Source: Lachnospiraceae bacterium AM48-27BH
Lineage (GTDB): Bacteria; Bacillota; Clostridia; Lachnospirales; Lachnospiraceae
Direction: 5' to 3'
DNA length: 19,944 nt
NCBI GenBank assembly: GCA_003478355.1
Contig: QUFC01000057.1
Span: 1-19,944 of the forward strand
The position numbers were made by a program, and so were the translations under genes. The notes under the pieces are model-generated. The model had not been told where the DNA came from. It saw nothing but the letters and a program-made list of their open reading frames with translations, and made no database searches. Below, in pieces: positions 1 to 8,233 of the stretch (positions are counted from its first letter, which is position 1; each line of letters begins with the position of its first letter).

Positions 1-555
1 GGTTGCCCTGATAGCCACCCTGGCCCATTGCGGTTATCGCGGTTACCCTGGCCCATTGCGGTTATCGCGGTTACCCTGATAGCCGCCCTGACCGCCGCGG
101 TTATCGCGGTTGCCCTGATAGCCGCCCTGACGGTTATCTCGATTACCCTGGAAACCACCCTGGCGATTGTCACGGCTGCCCTGATAGCTGCCCTGGTTCT
201 GGGACTGCTGACCCTGTGGTCTTGCATTTTCCCGGTTATTTTCTGCCGCTGGCGCTGCCTGTGCAGGAGCTGCTGGTGCTGCTGCCTGTGCAGGAGCCGC
301 CTGCGGTCTTGGGTTCTTCATGGTCTGCGCATTCTGTGGGCGATATACAGCGGCAATTTTCTTCTTTGGTGCCTCTGCGGACCCCTGCGCGTGCTCTGCT
401 TTTGCAGGTGCAGCTAATGCTTTCTTTACGGCCTGAGTCTGCTCATCACTTACGTTGGAAGAATGAGTTTTCTCGCCATAACCCTGTTTCTGCAGAACGT
501 CTAATACTTCTTTGCTGGACTTACCCAGCTCTTTTGCCAGTTCACTAACTCTCAT
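1..555 (-). CDS. infB: Translation initiation factor IF-2, N-terminal part (frame broken in repeats, runs off window)
   Basis: IF-2 is the GTPase that brings initiator tRNA to the 30S subunit and promotes subunit joining. Only the N-terminal region is here; the GTPase domain lies beyond position 1. Residues 1-50 form the small helical IF2_N domain (start MRVSELAKELGKSS). An Ala/Pro/Gln-rich linker follows, then from about residue 120 a repetitive Gly/Tyr/Gln/Asn/Arg/Asp segment with units like GGYQGNRDNR. The ATG at 555 has GGAGG eight bases upstream and overlaps the end of ylxQ by 11 bases, which indicates coupled translation. As written, the frame hits TAA at 43-45. Removing one G from each of two AATGGGCCAGG motifs (CCC at 52-54 and 24-26 on the plus strand) restores the NGQGGYQGN pattern through the window edge. 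An essential gene should not stop here, so base-level error is likely. Identity is secure from the domain and the operon. Confidence 0.93.
17..72 (-). repeat. Tandem 28-bp repeat, two copies, inside infB
   Basis: Two identical 28-bp units abut at 72-45 and 44-17 (minus-strand reading). They encode the NRDNRNGQG type repeat of IF-2. A unit length of 28 rather than 27 breaks the reading frame, and the TAA stop sits exactly on the junction of the two units. The surrounding region up to about position 200 consists of more diverged in-frame copies of the same coding motif. Confidence 0.9.
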
Positions 556-877
556 ACTTACTACCTCCGTTTACATTCATTTGTTTTACCAACGTTTTGG
601 CGAACCCTTCATCCGTGATGGCTAAGGAAGCGCGAAACTCCTTACCCATAGAATGTCCAAGTTCTTCCTTCTTACCAAAAAAACAGACAGGAACATGATA
701 GTAAGTACACATATTGGTAAACATTTTTCTGGTATTGTCCGATGCTTCTTCTGATACGATCACCAGCCATGCTTTTCCGGTCTTAACAGCCTTTTCTGTA
801 GAAAATTCTCCGCTGACTGTCTTTCCAGCCTTCGTTGCAAGGCCGATCATATTCAATACCTTCTGTCTATTCTCCAA
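545..877 (-). CDS. ylxQ: YlxQ-like ribosomal L7Ae-family RNA-binding protein
   Basis: A 110-residue protein of the L7Ae/L30e/Gadd45 fold, a family that binds kink-turn RNA. YlxQ is the homologue commonly encoded between ylxR and infB in Firmicutes. The N-terminal motif MIGLATKAGKTVSGE (residues 10-24) is the typical YlxQ opening. The start is a TTG at 875-877, supported by GGAG ten bases upstream. The gene overlaps the end of ylxR by 11 bases and its own stop overlaps the infB start by 11 bases, so the three genes are translationally coupled. Length and gene order agree with the family. The exact RNA target is not established. Confidence 0.92.
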   Translation of the reverse strand: MENRQKVLNMIGLATKAGKTVSGEFSTEKAVKTGKAWLVIVSEEASDNTRKMFTNMCTYYHVPVCFFGKKEELGHSMGKEFRASLAITDEGFAKTLVKQMNVNGGSKYES

Positions 878-1139
878 GCTGTTCCATCTCCTTTTCCAAA
901 GATTCGTAAACTTCTTTCGGAACCGCCATCTTAAAGGAACGCTCCAGGCCTTTGTTCTTCACTGCCTTTTTGAAACACTCCATACTTGGACACAGGTATG
1001 CGCCACGGCCATTTTTTCTTCCTGTGGCGTCCACCACAAAGCCCTCTGACTCTGTTCTCAGAATACGAATCATCTCTTTTTTGCTTTTCATTTCACCGCA
1101 GCCGATACACTGACGAAGCGGAACTTTTTTTGTACTCAC
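867..1139 (-). CDS. rnpM: YlxR/RnpM family protein, RNase P modulator
   Basis: A 90-residue member of the YlxR (DUF448) family. The diagnostic motif PLRQCIGCGEMKSKKEMIR lies near the N terminus (residues 7-25), followed by GRKNGRGAYLCPSMECF, the second conserved segment. YlxR was first described as a small basic RNA-binding protein of the nusA-infB operon; the B. subtilis protein binds RNase P RNA and was renamed RnpM. The start is GTG at 1137-1139 with GGGAG nine bases upstream. It sits 25 bases after nusA and overlaps ylxQ at its 3' end. The family assignment is firm; the RNase P role is taken from the characterised homologue. Confidence 0.93.
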   Translation of the reverse strand: MSTKKVPLRQCIGCGEMKSKKEMIRILRTESEGFVVDATGRKNGRGAYLCPSMECFKKAVKNKGLERSFKMAVPKEVYESLEKEMEQLGE

Positions 1140-1164
1140 CGATCATCACTCCCAATTCGTTTCG

Positions 1165-2331
1165 TTATTCTGGTTTGTTCTCTTCCTGGTAATCCTCATA
1201 TCCGTCATGGTAGTTGTTCTGAGGTTCTTCCTGATAACCCTCGTAGCTGGTATCAGCCATCTGGTTATCCAGATCCATCTCTTCAAACAGGCCCATCTCT
1301 CTTGCCTGTGTCTCACTCTTGATATCGATCTTATATCCGGTCAGCTTTGCAGCCAGTCTTGCATTCTGGCCTTCCTTACCGATGGCAAGGGATAACTGAT
1401 AATCCGGAACGATTACCTGTGCTTCTTTTGCGTCCTCATCTGCAACTACACAGATGACTTTTGCAGGACTTAAGGCATTCTCGATCAGATATGCCGGGTT
1501 ATCATCCCAGTTGATGATATCGATCTTCTCGCCTCTTAACTCGCTGACAATAGAGTTCACCCGGGCGCCGTTGATACCAACGCATGCTCCTACCGGATCT
1601 ACGTTCGGATCGTTGGACTTTACTGCGATTTTGGTTCTGGAACCTGCCTCACGGGCAATGGATTTGATCTCAACAGTTCCGTCCTTTACTTCTGCAACCT
1701 CTAACTCAAACAGACGTTTCACCAGATCCGGATGAGTTCTGGATACGGAGATACGAGGTCCCTTTGGAGTATCCTTCACTTCCAGAACGTATACTTTTAC
1801 ACGCTCAGTCGGCTGGAACACCTCACCCTTTACCTGCTCCTGCTCGCTTAAGATCGCATCTACCTTACCTAAGTTCAGGCTGACATTTCTTCCAACATAA
1901 CGCTGAACCACGCCCTGAACGATGTCTTTCTCCATCGCATACCAGTCATTATACAGAACTTTTCTTTCTTCCTCACGAATCTTCTGTAAAATAACGTTCT
2001 TCGCGTTCTGGGTTGCGATACGGCCAAAGGATTTGGACTCGATCGGGATCTGGACAACATCGCCCAGATTATACTTCGGAGCGATCATCTTTGCTTCTGC
2101 CAGACTGATCTGGGTCAGCGGATCCTCTACCTCCTCTACAACCTCTTTGGATGCCAGCACTGCAAAATCACCGGTCGTCGGATTGATGTTGACTTTTACA
2201 TTATCTGCTTTACCAAAATGATTCTTGCATGCGGTCAGAAGAGAGTTTTCGATTGCTTCTAACATAGTGGCTTTGCTGATATTCTTCTCTTTTTCCAGAA
2301 TTTCCAGTGCCTCTATCAGTTCCTTATTCAT
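1165..2331 (-). CDS. nusA: Transcription termination/antitermination factor NusA
   Basis: NusA binds RNA polymerase and nascent RNA and affects pausing, intrinsic termination and antitermination. The 388-residue product has the NusA N-terminal domain (MNKELIEALEILEKEKNISK), an S1 domain around residues 130-195, and two KH domains. Recognisable KH motifs are DPVGACVGINGARVNSIVSEL and LAIGKEGQNARLAAKLTGY. The C-terminal ~50 residues are acidic and rich in Tyr, Gln and Asn, without the extra acidic repeats of enterobacterial NusA; this is normal for Firmicutes. I chose the ATG at 2331 because TTGGAGGA lies just upstream; an in-frame ATG six codons earlier lacks such a site. It follows rimP directly and precedes rnpM. 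The reading frame is intact. Confidence 0.97.
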   Translation of the reverse strand: MNKELIEALEILEKEKNISKATMLEAIENSLLTACKNHFGKADNVKVNINPTTGDFAVLASKEVVEEVEDPLTQISLAEAKMIAPKYNLGDVVQIPIESKSFGRIATQNAKNVILQKIREEERKVLYNDWYAMEKDIVQGVVQRYVGRNVSLNLGKVDAILSEQEQVKGEVFQPTERVKVYVLEVKDTPKGPRISVSRTHPDLVKRLFELEVAEVKDGTVEIKSIAREAGSRTKIAVKSNDPNVDPVGACVGINGARVNSIVSELRGEKIDIINWDDNPAYLIENALSPAKVICVVADEDAKEAQVIVPDYQLSLAIGKEGQNARLAAKLTGYKIDIKSETQAREMGLFEEMDLDNQMADTSYEGYQEEPQNNYHDGYEDYQEENKPE

Positions 2332-2362
2332 TGTTTTATCCTCCAACAATTATTCTCAAGCT

Positions 2363-2829
2363 TTAAAAATCAAAGGCCAGACGGATCAGGCGATGTCCGC
2401 TCTCTCAAACGTCAGTCTGGTTTCGTCTTCTGTTTCAATCGTAACAGAGTCTTTGTCATACTCTGTTAAAATTCCGGTAAAATCTTTCTGCTTATCGCGG
2501 GCACGGTAAAGGCGGATATCCACTTCTTTTCCAATGCTGCGGGCAAAATCCTTCTCCTTCTTTAACGGACGTCCCAGTCCTGGAGAACTTACCTCTAAAA
2601 TGTAGCTGTCCTCGATAAAGTCGGTCTTATCCAGCCAATCGCTCAAAATACGGCTGATCACCTCGCAGTCATCCACTGCGATTCCGCCCTCCTTATCAAT
2701 GTAAGCACGCAGATACCAGTTGCTGCCTTCCTTCACATACTCCACGTCAACTAACTCGAATCCATGCTCATCCACTACCGGCTGCAGAAATTCTTCTGTT
2801 TTTGCCTCATACATTTCTCTTTTTGTCAT
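2363..2829 (-). CDS. rimP: Ribosome maturation factor RimP (single-base frameshift near 3' end)
   Basis: RimP assists maturation of the 30S subunit and is normally the first gene of the nusA-infB cluster. Visible family motifs are FLQPVVDEHGFELVDVEYVKEG, the central DDCEVISRILSDWLD, and VSSPGLGRPL. I prefer the ATG at 2829, which has AAAGGTGG eight bases upstream; an in-frame ATG at 2907 would add 26 residues but has no ribosome binding site. As written the frame ends at TGA (2386-2388) after ERADIA. Adding one C at the CC of 2389-2390 gives ERADIALIRLAFDF and a stop at 2363, the expected RimP C terminus, for 155 residues in all. The loss would remove the last C-terminal beta strand. This is likely a sequence error, since the corrected ending is canonical and lies just before the nusA ribosome binding site. 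Confidence 0.92.
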
Positions 2830-2927
2830 GGTCTTCACCACCTTTCCCTGATTTGTTTCGCTAACCAAAACGAAAGAGTGGACTTTCGCCCACTCCTTAT
2901 CAGCCATTGTATCTTGTTATCATATCT

Positions 2928-2956
2928 AGTATAACACCTGTTATTGGTAAATGCAA
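2928..2956 (-). promoter_or_regulatory. Sigma-A promoter of the rimP-nusA-infB operon
   Basis: On the minus strand there is TTGCAT (2956-2951), a 17-base spacer and TATACT (2933-2928). Transcription should begin near 2921, giving a leader of about 90 bases before the chosen rimP start. The -35 box lies only 8 bases downstream of the stop codon of the preceding sugar gene. Confidence 0.8.
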
Positions 2957-2963
2957 GCACTTT

Positions 2964-3830
2964 CTACAGATATTTTTCAAAGCCCATATCGCAGATGTTC
3001 TTGACACTGGTGCGGATGCAGTCAAACGGGTCTCTTCCGTAGCACTGATCCTGCTCGATCGGCAGGTAGATCGCCCCACCCTCGACGGAAGCCTCGATGA
3101 TAGATTTCATATCCAGGTTTCCTTCTCCGATCTCAGCAAACTGGATGCACTGCTCCTTGTGGAAGATCTCCGGTGTCGGCTGTCCGTCCGGGAAATAGAT
3201 CCGGTAATCCTTCAGATGGACCAGATCCTCTCTGCCTGCCAGACGTTTGATCCAGGTAACCGGATCCTGTCCTGCACGCTGGATCCAGTGCACATCGATC
3301 TCAAAACCAACCAGCTCCGGATCGGTGTTCTCTACCAGCAGCTCAAATCCGGTTTTGCCATGGAATTTTTCAAACTCAAAGTGATGGTTATGATAATATA
3401 ATTTCAGTCCATTCTCCTTTAAGAGCTTGCCATAGTGATTTAAATCCTCAGCAGCCTTATAGTATCCTTCTTCGTTGTGGATACAGATGCTTGGGATCAG
3501 AGAATCTCTGACATAAGTTACACCGAGGCGTTTGTTTGCTTCGATGATCCGGTCCAAATCCTTCTCAATATCAAAGCCCTTGGCATTTGCTCCAAACAGA
3601 GGCTTGTAGTTTAAACTTGTGGACATTACGGTAACACCGTGCTTTGCAGATGCCTCTAATACCTGATCGATAAATTCATCGGTCATATCCACCTGTGACA
3701 GTTCAAAATAAGAAAGTCCCGCTCCTTTTACTCTCTCAAATGTATAATCCGGTCCCTTGTCCCACATGATCGTCTTGACCATCGACATGTTCAGTGCAAT
3801 CTTCGGGGAACCCTTCTTTGCTTCGCTCAT
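2964..3830 (-). CDS. Sugar isomerase/epimerase-like TIM-barrel protein (AP_endonuc_2 family)
   Basis: A 288-residue protein of the xylose-isomerase-like TIM barrel superfamily, which covers sugar isomerases and epimerases, inosose dehydratases and keto-glycoside-acting enzymes. Likely metal and active-site segments are YHNHHFEFE (residues 146-154), FEIDVHW (176-182), HLKDY (205-209) and a C-terminal LPIEQDQ (256-262), placed as in metal-dependent members. No signal peptide is present, so it is cytoplasmic. The ATG at 3830 has AAAGGAG about ten bases upstream. It follows the Gfo/Idh gene by 35 bases and ends the sugar operon. The pairing with a dehydrogenase and an importer resembles E. coli ycjR/ycjS, where YcjR is a 3-keto-glycoside 4-epimerase. 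A beta-eliminating lyase role is an alternative. The substrate is unknown. Confidence 0.85.
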   Translation of the reverse strand: MSEAKKGSPKIALNMSMVKTIMWDKGPDYTFERVKGAGLSYFELSQVDMTDEFIDQVLEASAKHGVTVMSTSLNYKPLFGANAKGFDIEKDLDRIIEANKRLGVTYVRDSLIPSICIHNEEGYYKAAEDLNHYGKLLKENGLKLYYHNHHFEFEKFHGKTGFELLVENTDPELVGFEIDVHWIQRAGQDPVTWIKRLAGREDLVHLKDYRIYFPDGQPTPEIFHKEQCIQFAEIGEGNLDMKSIIEASVEGGAIYLPIEQDQCYGRDPFDCIRTSVKNICDMGFEKYL

Positions 3831-3865
3831 GATGTTAAGCTCCTTTTCTATCGTGTACAGTATGA

Positions 3866-5017
3866 TTATTTACGGTTTTTCTCTTCCTGAACCTTCTCCT
3901 GCAGCTTCTCGTAGAACAACTCATCATCTACCGGGATCGTCACAGCATGGCCAAGCCAGTCAGACAGGAACATTGCATTGGCGATCTCAACTGCCTTGAT
4001 GCCCTCTGCGCCAGGTGCGATCAGTTCCTCGCCCTTTGCAATCGCATTGGTAAAGTTGATCAGAACATCGATGTGCTGCTGATCCCAGTTCTCCGGGCAC
4101 TCGAAGGTCTCTTCGGTGTAGAGTTTCTGCTGAGTCTGGCCTTTGACCAGTGCAAGCATCTGGCGGAAGTCAAGCTCGTGATTCCATACATCCTCAGGCT
4201 TATCCATCTTCTTCACAGTCACGCACTTGCTGTCTGTGATGATGATCTTGCCATTGTCACCGTGGATCTCTAAGCGGTCTGTTCCAAGTGCATCGTGAGT
4301 ACAGGTGATAAAGGTTCCGGTTGCGCCGTTTGGATACTCGAAGTATGCAGTTACATCATCCTCTACGGTGATATCACGGTGGGAACCGTATTTTAAATGT
4401 GCTTCCATCAGGGATGGCATACCGCACAGCCACTGCAGCAGATCCAGCTGATGAGGCGCCTGGTTTACTAAGACACCGCCGCCTTCGCCTGCCCAGGTTG
4501 CTCTCCACGCGCTGGAATCATAGTATTTCTGGGTTCTCCACCAGCTTGTGATGATCCAGGTCACACGGCGCAGCTCTCCGATGGTTCCTGCATCTAAGAT
4601 CTCTTTTACCTTCTGATACAGAGGATTCGTTCTCTGGTTGAACATCATGGCAAATTTCACATCTGGATGCTTTTCTGCCTCTGCGTTCATCTCGCGTATC
4701 TGGGAAGCATAAACACCGGCCGGTTTCTCAACCATGGTGTTGATATTTCTCTTTAAGGACTCGATCGCCATCTCCGGATGCAGATAATGTGGAACCGCGA
4801 TGATCACTGCATCCACCAATTTGCTGTCTAAGAGTTCTTTGTAATCCTCGAAAACTGCCACCTCCGGCAGATTTTCCTTTGCCCATGCTCTTCTCTTCTC
4901 GTCAATATCACAGACAGCAGTCAGGGTAGCTCCGGGAATTTTTCCTCCTGCCAGCCAGCCAGAATGACTGGTTCCCATATTACCGATTCCGATCACGCCA
5001 TAACGTACATTTTCCAT
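3866..5017 (-). CDS. Gfo/Idh/MocA family NAD(P)-dependent oxidoreductase
   Basis: A 383-residue cytoplasmic dehydrogenase. The N-terminal Rossmann fold shows VIGIGNMG (residues 8-15) and an acidic residue after the second strand (CDIDE, 36-40), which tends to favour NAD. The family signature EKPAG (97-101) carries the conserved Lys98. In the C-terminal alpha/beta domain, GGGVLVNQAPHQLDLL (179-194) supplies the probable catalytic His189. Length is standard. The start at 5017 has AAAGGAG upstream. The gene lies 16 bases after the second permease, in the importer operon. Known relatives oxidise a sugar or glycoside hydroxyl, often C3, to a ketone, and the next gene could act on that ketone. The actual substrate cannot be named from sequence; inositol or sugar-acid dehydrogenase activity remains possible. 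Confidence 0.9.
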   Translation of the reverse strand: MENVRYGVIGIGNMGTSHSGWLAGGKIPGATLTAVCDIDEKRRAWAKENLPEVAVFEDYKELLDSKLVDAVIIAVPHYLHPEMAIESLKRNINTMVEKPAGVYASQIREMNAEAEKHPDVKFAMMFNQRTNPLYQKVKEILDAGTIGELRRVTWIITSWWRTQKYYDSSAWRATWAGEGGGVLVNQAPHQLDLLQWLCGMPSLMEAHLKYGSHRDITVEDDVTAYFEYPNGATGTFITCTHDALGTDRLEIHGDNGKIIITDSKCVTVKKMDKPEDVWNHELDFRQMLALVKGQTQQKLYTEETFECPENWDQQHIDVLINFTNAIAKGEELIAPGAEGIKAVEIANAMFLSDWLGHAVTIPVDDELFYEKLQEKVQEEKNRK

Positions 5018-5033
5018 ATCTGTTCTCCTTTCT

Positions 5034-5867
5034 TTAACCCTTTACTCCTGCTGAAGCAAAGCTCTCGATGAAATATTTCTGAGTAAATAAAAACAATACG
5101 ATCAATGGGATCAAAGAAACTGTCGCACCTGCCATGATCAGTGCATAGTTGGTGGAAGCATCCTCCTGGAAACGCTGCAGACCAACAGTAAGGGTAAACA
5201 GTTTATCGTTGGATAAGAATACCAGCGGATTGATGTAATCGTTCCAGCTCCAGCTGAAAGCCAGAAGAAGTGCTGTCATAAGACCCGGCTTTGCAAGTGG
5301 CAGGATCAGTTTCAAAAAGATCGTCGGATGGGATGCGCCATCCAGATACGCTGCCTCTGTATACTCAAACGGGATCTGCATGAATACCTGGCGCATCAGA
5401 AGTACTCCAAATACGGAGAAGAGTCCAGGCATGATCAGGGCCAGATGCGTGTTTGTGATATGAAGGTTCTGGAAATAGATGTATTTCGGAAGAAGGAGCA
5501 CCTGTCCAGGTACCATCATCGTTGACAGATACAGCACATACAAGAACTTCTTTCCACGGAAACGAAGTCTCGCAAATGCATAGGCTGCCATTGTGGTAAT
5601 ACACAATTCACCAATGATCGTAAGTGAGGTTACTTTAATTGAATTCAAATAATAGCCAGGAAAATCGCTTTTTGTAAATACCGTCACATAATTCTGGAAA
5701 TTCCATCTCTGCGGAATCAGATGTACCGGAAACTCCATAACATCAATCTCGTACTTAAAGGAGGTAGATAACATCCAGAGGAACGGAAATATAAACAGAA
5801 GGGCAAATAGACCCACAACGATCGTTGTGATCACACGCATTGCCAGGCGTTTTTTCTGATACCCCAT
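5034..5867 (-). CDS. CUT1 carbohydrate ABC transporter permease, MalG/UgpE-like
   Basis: A 277-residue integral membrane subunit of a sugar importer. About six hydrophobic segments are visible, starting at residues 11-33. The EAA loop that contacts the ATPase is EYTEAAYLDGASHPTIFLKL, with the conserved G about two-thirds along the chain. The short N terminus and the C-terminal ending with a basic/Gly tail (SFASAGVKG) match the MalG-type partner. GGAGG lies eight bases before the ATG at 5867. It begins 15 bases after the MalF-type permease gene, so the two are co-translated. It should form a heterodimer with that protein and use an ATPase encoded elsewhere, such as an MsmK/UgpC-type shared subunit. 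Confidence 0.93.
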   Translation of the reverse strand: MGYQKKRLAMRVITTIVVGLFALLFIFPFLWMLSTSFKYEIDVMEFPVHLIPQRWNFQNYVTVFTKSDFPGYYLNSIKVTSLTIIGELCITTMAAYAFARLRFRGKKFLYVLYLSTMMVPGQVLLLPKYIYFQNLHITNTHLALIMPGLFSVFGVLLMRQVFMQIPFEYTEAAYLDGASHPTIFLKLILPLAKPGLMTALLLAFSWSWNDYINPLVFLSNDKLFTLTVGLQRFQEDASTNYALIMAGATVSLIPLIVLFLFTQKYFIESFASAGVKG

Positions 5868-5882
5868 ACTTTCTTCCTCCTT

Positions 5883-6788
5883 CTAATAAGTAAATCTTTC
5901 TTCCAGCTTCTGAAGCACCGTAGAAAATGCAAATATGATCAGGAACAATACCAGTGCCACTGCTGCTGCATAGCCGATCTTGTACTCCTTGAATGCGTAG
6001 TAGTAGATCGCCTGTACCAGTACGGTGGTTGAGAATCCCGGTCCACCCTCTGTAATGATGTTGACCTGATCGAAGATCTTAAAGGAATTGATCGTCGCCA
6101 GTGTGATGCAGAAGAAAATGCTGGATGTCAGCATCGGAACGGTGATCCTGAAAAATGTCTGGATCGAGTTTGCGCCATCCACTGCCGCAGATTCATAAAC
6201 CTCAGCGGACAGACCCTGCATATTGGCAAGAAGAATGATGCAATAGTATCCGACGTCATGCCATACCGACATCATAATAATTCCCTTTAACGCCCACTTG
6301 GAGCTGATGAACCACTGCGGCGGGTTTGCCACATGGAATACATTGCTCAAAATAGAGTTGATCGGTCCTTTGTCCGGGTATAACAGTACCATCCATACGG
6401 TCGCTACCGATACCAGTGATGAAATATAAGGCATAAAAGTCATCATACGGATCGGAACTTTAAAAAAAACAAATTTGTTCAGCAGCGCCGCCAGCACCAG
6501 TGCGATGGAGATGGTCAATGGCACATAAGACAAGGAATAAACCAGGTTGTTGCGTACTGCCGCCAGCACTCGTTCATCCTTTAACATAGTCTTAAAGTTA
6601 TCCAGACCGACAAATTCAACACCTGCAAGTCCCTTCATCGGATTCCAGGTCGTAAATCCCAAGAACATGGACATAATGATCGGTACCAGAATAAAAGTAA
6701 CAGTTCCTATTAAGCTGATAAAGAGGAAGCCGTAAGCGGCCCGTTCCTCTCTCAACTCCATCCTGTTCAGCCTGTGTTTCGATTTCAT
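5883..6788 (-). CDS. CUT1 carbohydrate ABC transporter permease, MalF/UgpA-like
   Basis: A 301-residue membrane protein with six predicted transmembrane segments; the first spans about residues 18-41 after a charged cytoplasmic start. The EAA motif is EVYESAAVDGANSIQTFFRI, followed by TVPML, which is typical of UgpA/MalF proteins. The segment FDQVNIITEGGPGFSTTVLV is the usual conserved region before the last helices. AGGAAG stands before the ATG at 6788. It lies 60 bases after the binding-protein gene and 15 bases before the second permease. No hairpin or T-run that would separate it from the binding protein is visible, so the importer genes should form one transcript. Confidence 0.93.
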   Translation of the reverse strand: MKSKHRLNRMELREERAAYGFLFISLIGTVTFILVPIIMSMFLGFTTWNPMKGLAGVEFVGLDNFKTMLKDERVLAAVRNNLVYSLSYVPLTISIALVLAALLNKFVFFKVPIRMMTFMPYISSLVSVATVWMVLLYPDKGPINSILSNVFHVANPPQWFISSKWALKGIIMMSVWHDVGYYCIILLANMQGLSAEVYESAAVDGANSIQTFFRITVPMLTSSIFFCITLATINSFKIFDQVNIITEGGPGFSTTVLVQAIYYYAFKEYKIGYAAAVALVLFLIIFAFSTVLQKLEERFTY

Positions 6789-6848
6789 AGCCGTCTTCCT
6801 GCTTCCTCTCTATTATTTTATCGTTGTCTGCAAGACTCTTACGAATTT

Positions 6849-8198
6849 TTACTTGCCAAGAGCTTCATTCACACGTGTTTCAATGCTGTCTAATGTATCC
6901 TCAAGAGATTTCTCTCCGTTGAAGTACATTCCGATCTCCTCTTTTCCGATCTGCATATACTCAGCGCCCTTGTTTCCAATGATCTTGTTGGTGGTCAGCT
7001 GAACATCTTCATTGAAGAATTTCTGTGCATAGGAAACATCAAGACCAGAGCCCTCACAGTAGATATTTACCATATCATCGTTATATGCCGGCAGATAAGT
7101 TGGCAGGTTACCGGATGCTGCAATGTAATCAGATGCGTTCTCTACATAGTAACGGATGAAGCGCCATGCCTCTTCTTTGTGCTTGGAGTTTTCCGGAATA
7201 CCAAGTACAGAACAGGAATAGTTGCTGCGTAATCCCTCTACCGTCTCATCAAATCTAGGCATATAAGCAACGCCTACCTTGAAATCGAATGGGAATTTCT
7301 CTTTGTTCTTCATATCTCTTACTAACCAGCTTCCTGCGGTTACCATAGCTTCCTTACCGCCTAAGAAGGAGCTGTTGATAGCTGCCTTTGCAGCTACGAT
7401 CTGTCCGTAAGGCATCTGGATTCCTTCATCATCTAACATCTTACGGGTCTCAAGAGCTTTCTGCCATGCCGGATCCTTGATGTTGCACTTGCCATCCTCG
7501 GTATACCACTCGCCCTTCTGAGCTGCGATGGTTGCCCACTCATTTGCGTAGGTGTGGGTATAGGTTCCGTAGATTCCCTGGTCTTTGCCCCACTCAGCCA
7601 TCTTTCTTGCTGTCTCAACATACTCGTCCAGTGTCCAGTCATCGCTTGGATACTCAACTCCGGCCTGATCAAACATATCTTTATTATAGTAAACAACACT
7701 CTGGGTTGCACGGAATGGAATTCCATAATACTTGCCATCGTACTGACCCCAGATCGCATATTTGCCAAAGGATTTCTCCATATCAATGCCATCTTTTGCG
7801 ATAAAGTCATCCAGAGATGCTAACATTCCGGATTCAAAACGTGTGAACTGATCACCATCAGAGATCGGCATAACGTCCATGTCGCTTCCGCTCATAGCAA
7901 GAATATCCAGCTTGGTCAGACGCTCACCATTTGCAGGGATGCTGTGTGCTACAACCTGGATGTCCGGGTTTGCCGCATTAAAATCATCGATGAATTTCTG
8001 ATCCGGGATATCCCAGTCATAGTAGTTGATCACAACCGGATCGCCCTTGGTTTCTGCTTTTGCCTCTGCGGTTGTCTCACCTGCAGCTGGTGCCTGTGTG
8101 CTTCCTGCGGTTGTCTGTGCAGTGTCTGTTTTTCCTCCACATGCAGTCAGCATGCCTGCTGCGGACAGGCACATCAGAAAAGCGAGTGATTTTTTCAT
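6849..8198 (-). CDS. Family 1 extracellular sugar-binding lipoprotein of the ABC importer
   Basis: A 449-residue solute-binding protein, the receptor that delivers sugar to the two permeases. The ATG at 8198 is chosen because a perfect AGGAGG lies just upstream and the residues that follow form a lipoprotein signal peptide: MKKSLAFLMCLSAAGMLTAC, with Cys20 as the lipidated residue. A Thr/Ala/Gln/Glu-rich linker to about residue 50 tethers the domain to the membrane. The mature part begins DPVVINYYDWDIPDQKFIDDF, typical of cluster-1 binding proteins, and GIPFRATQSVVYYNKDMFDQAG is the recognisable hinge-side segment. It is preceded by its own promoter, as expected for the most abundant subunit. 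Ligand identity cannot be predicted. Confidence 0.93.
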   Translation of the reverse strand: MKKSLAFLMCLSAAGMLTACGGKTDTAQTTAGSTQAPAAGETTAEAKAETKGDPVVINYYDWDIPDQKFIDDFNAANPDIQVVAHSIPANGERLTKLDILAMSGSDMDVMPISDGDQFTRFESGMLASLDDFIAKDGIDMEKSFGKYAIWGQYDGKYYGIPFRATQSVVYYNKDMFDQAGVEYPSDDWTLDEYVETARKMAEWGKDQGIYGTYTHTYANEWATIAAQKGEWYTEDGKCNIKDPAWQKALETRKMLDDEGIQMPYGQIVAAKAAINSSFLGGKEAMVTAGSWLVRDMKNKEKFPFDFKVGVAYMPRFDETVEGLRSNYSCSVLGIPENSKHKEEAWRFIRYYVENASDYIAASGNLPTYLPAYNDDMVNIYCEGSGLDVSYAQKFFNEDVQLTTNKIIGNKGAEYMQIGKEEIGMYFNGEKSLEDTLDSIETRVNEALGK

Positions 8199-8233
8199 AC
8201 GTTTTTTCCTCCTAGATATGAACTTATTAATTG

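Noticed and set aside
1..205. CRISPR-like array
   Set aside because: The repeats are short, contiguous and code for the Gly/Asn/Arg repeats of IF-2; there are no spacers.
28..417. Plus-strand reading frame of 129 residues opposite infB
   Set aside because: It is the antisense of the infB repeats and linker. Its Ala/Val/Leu and Cys/Leu-rich composition is the mirror of that coding sequence, and it has no ribosome binding site.
2830..2907. Longer RimP starting at 2907
   Set aside because: There is no ribosome binding site before it, and family homology begins after the ATG at 2829, which has AAAGGTGG.
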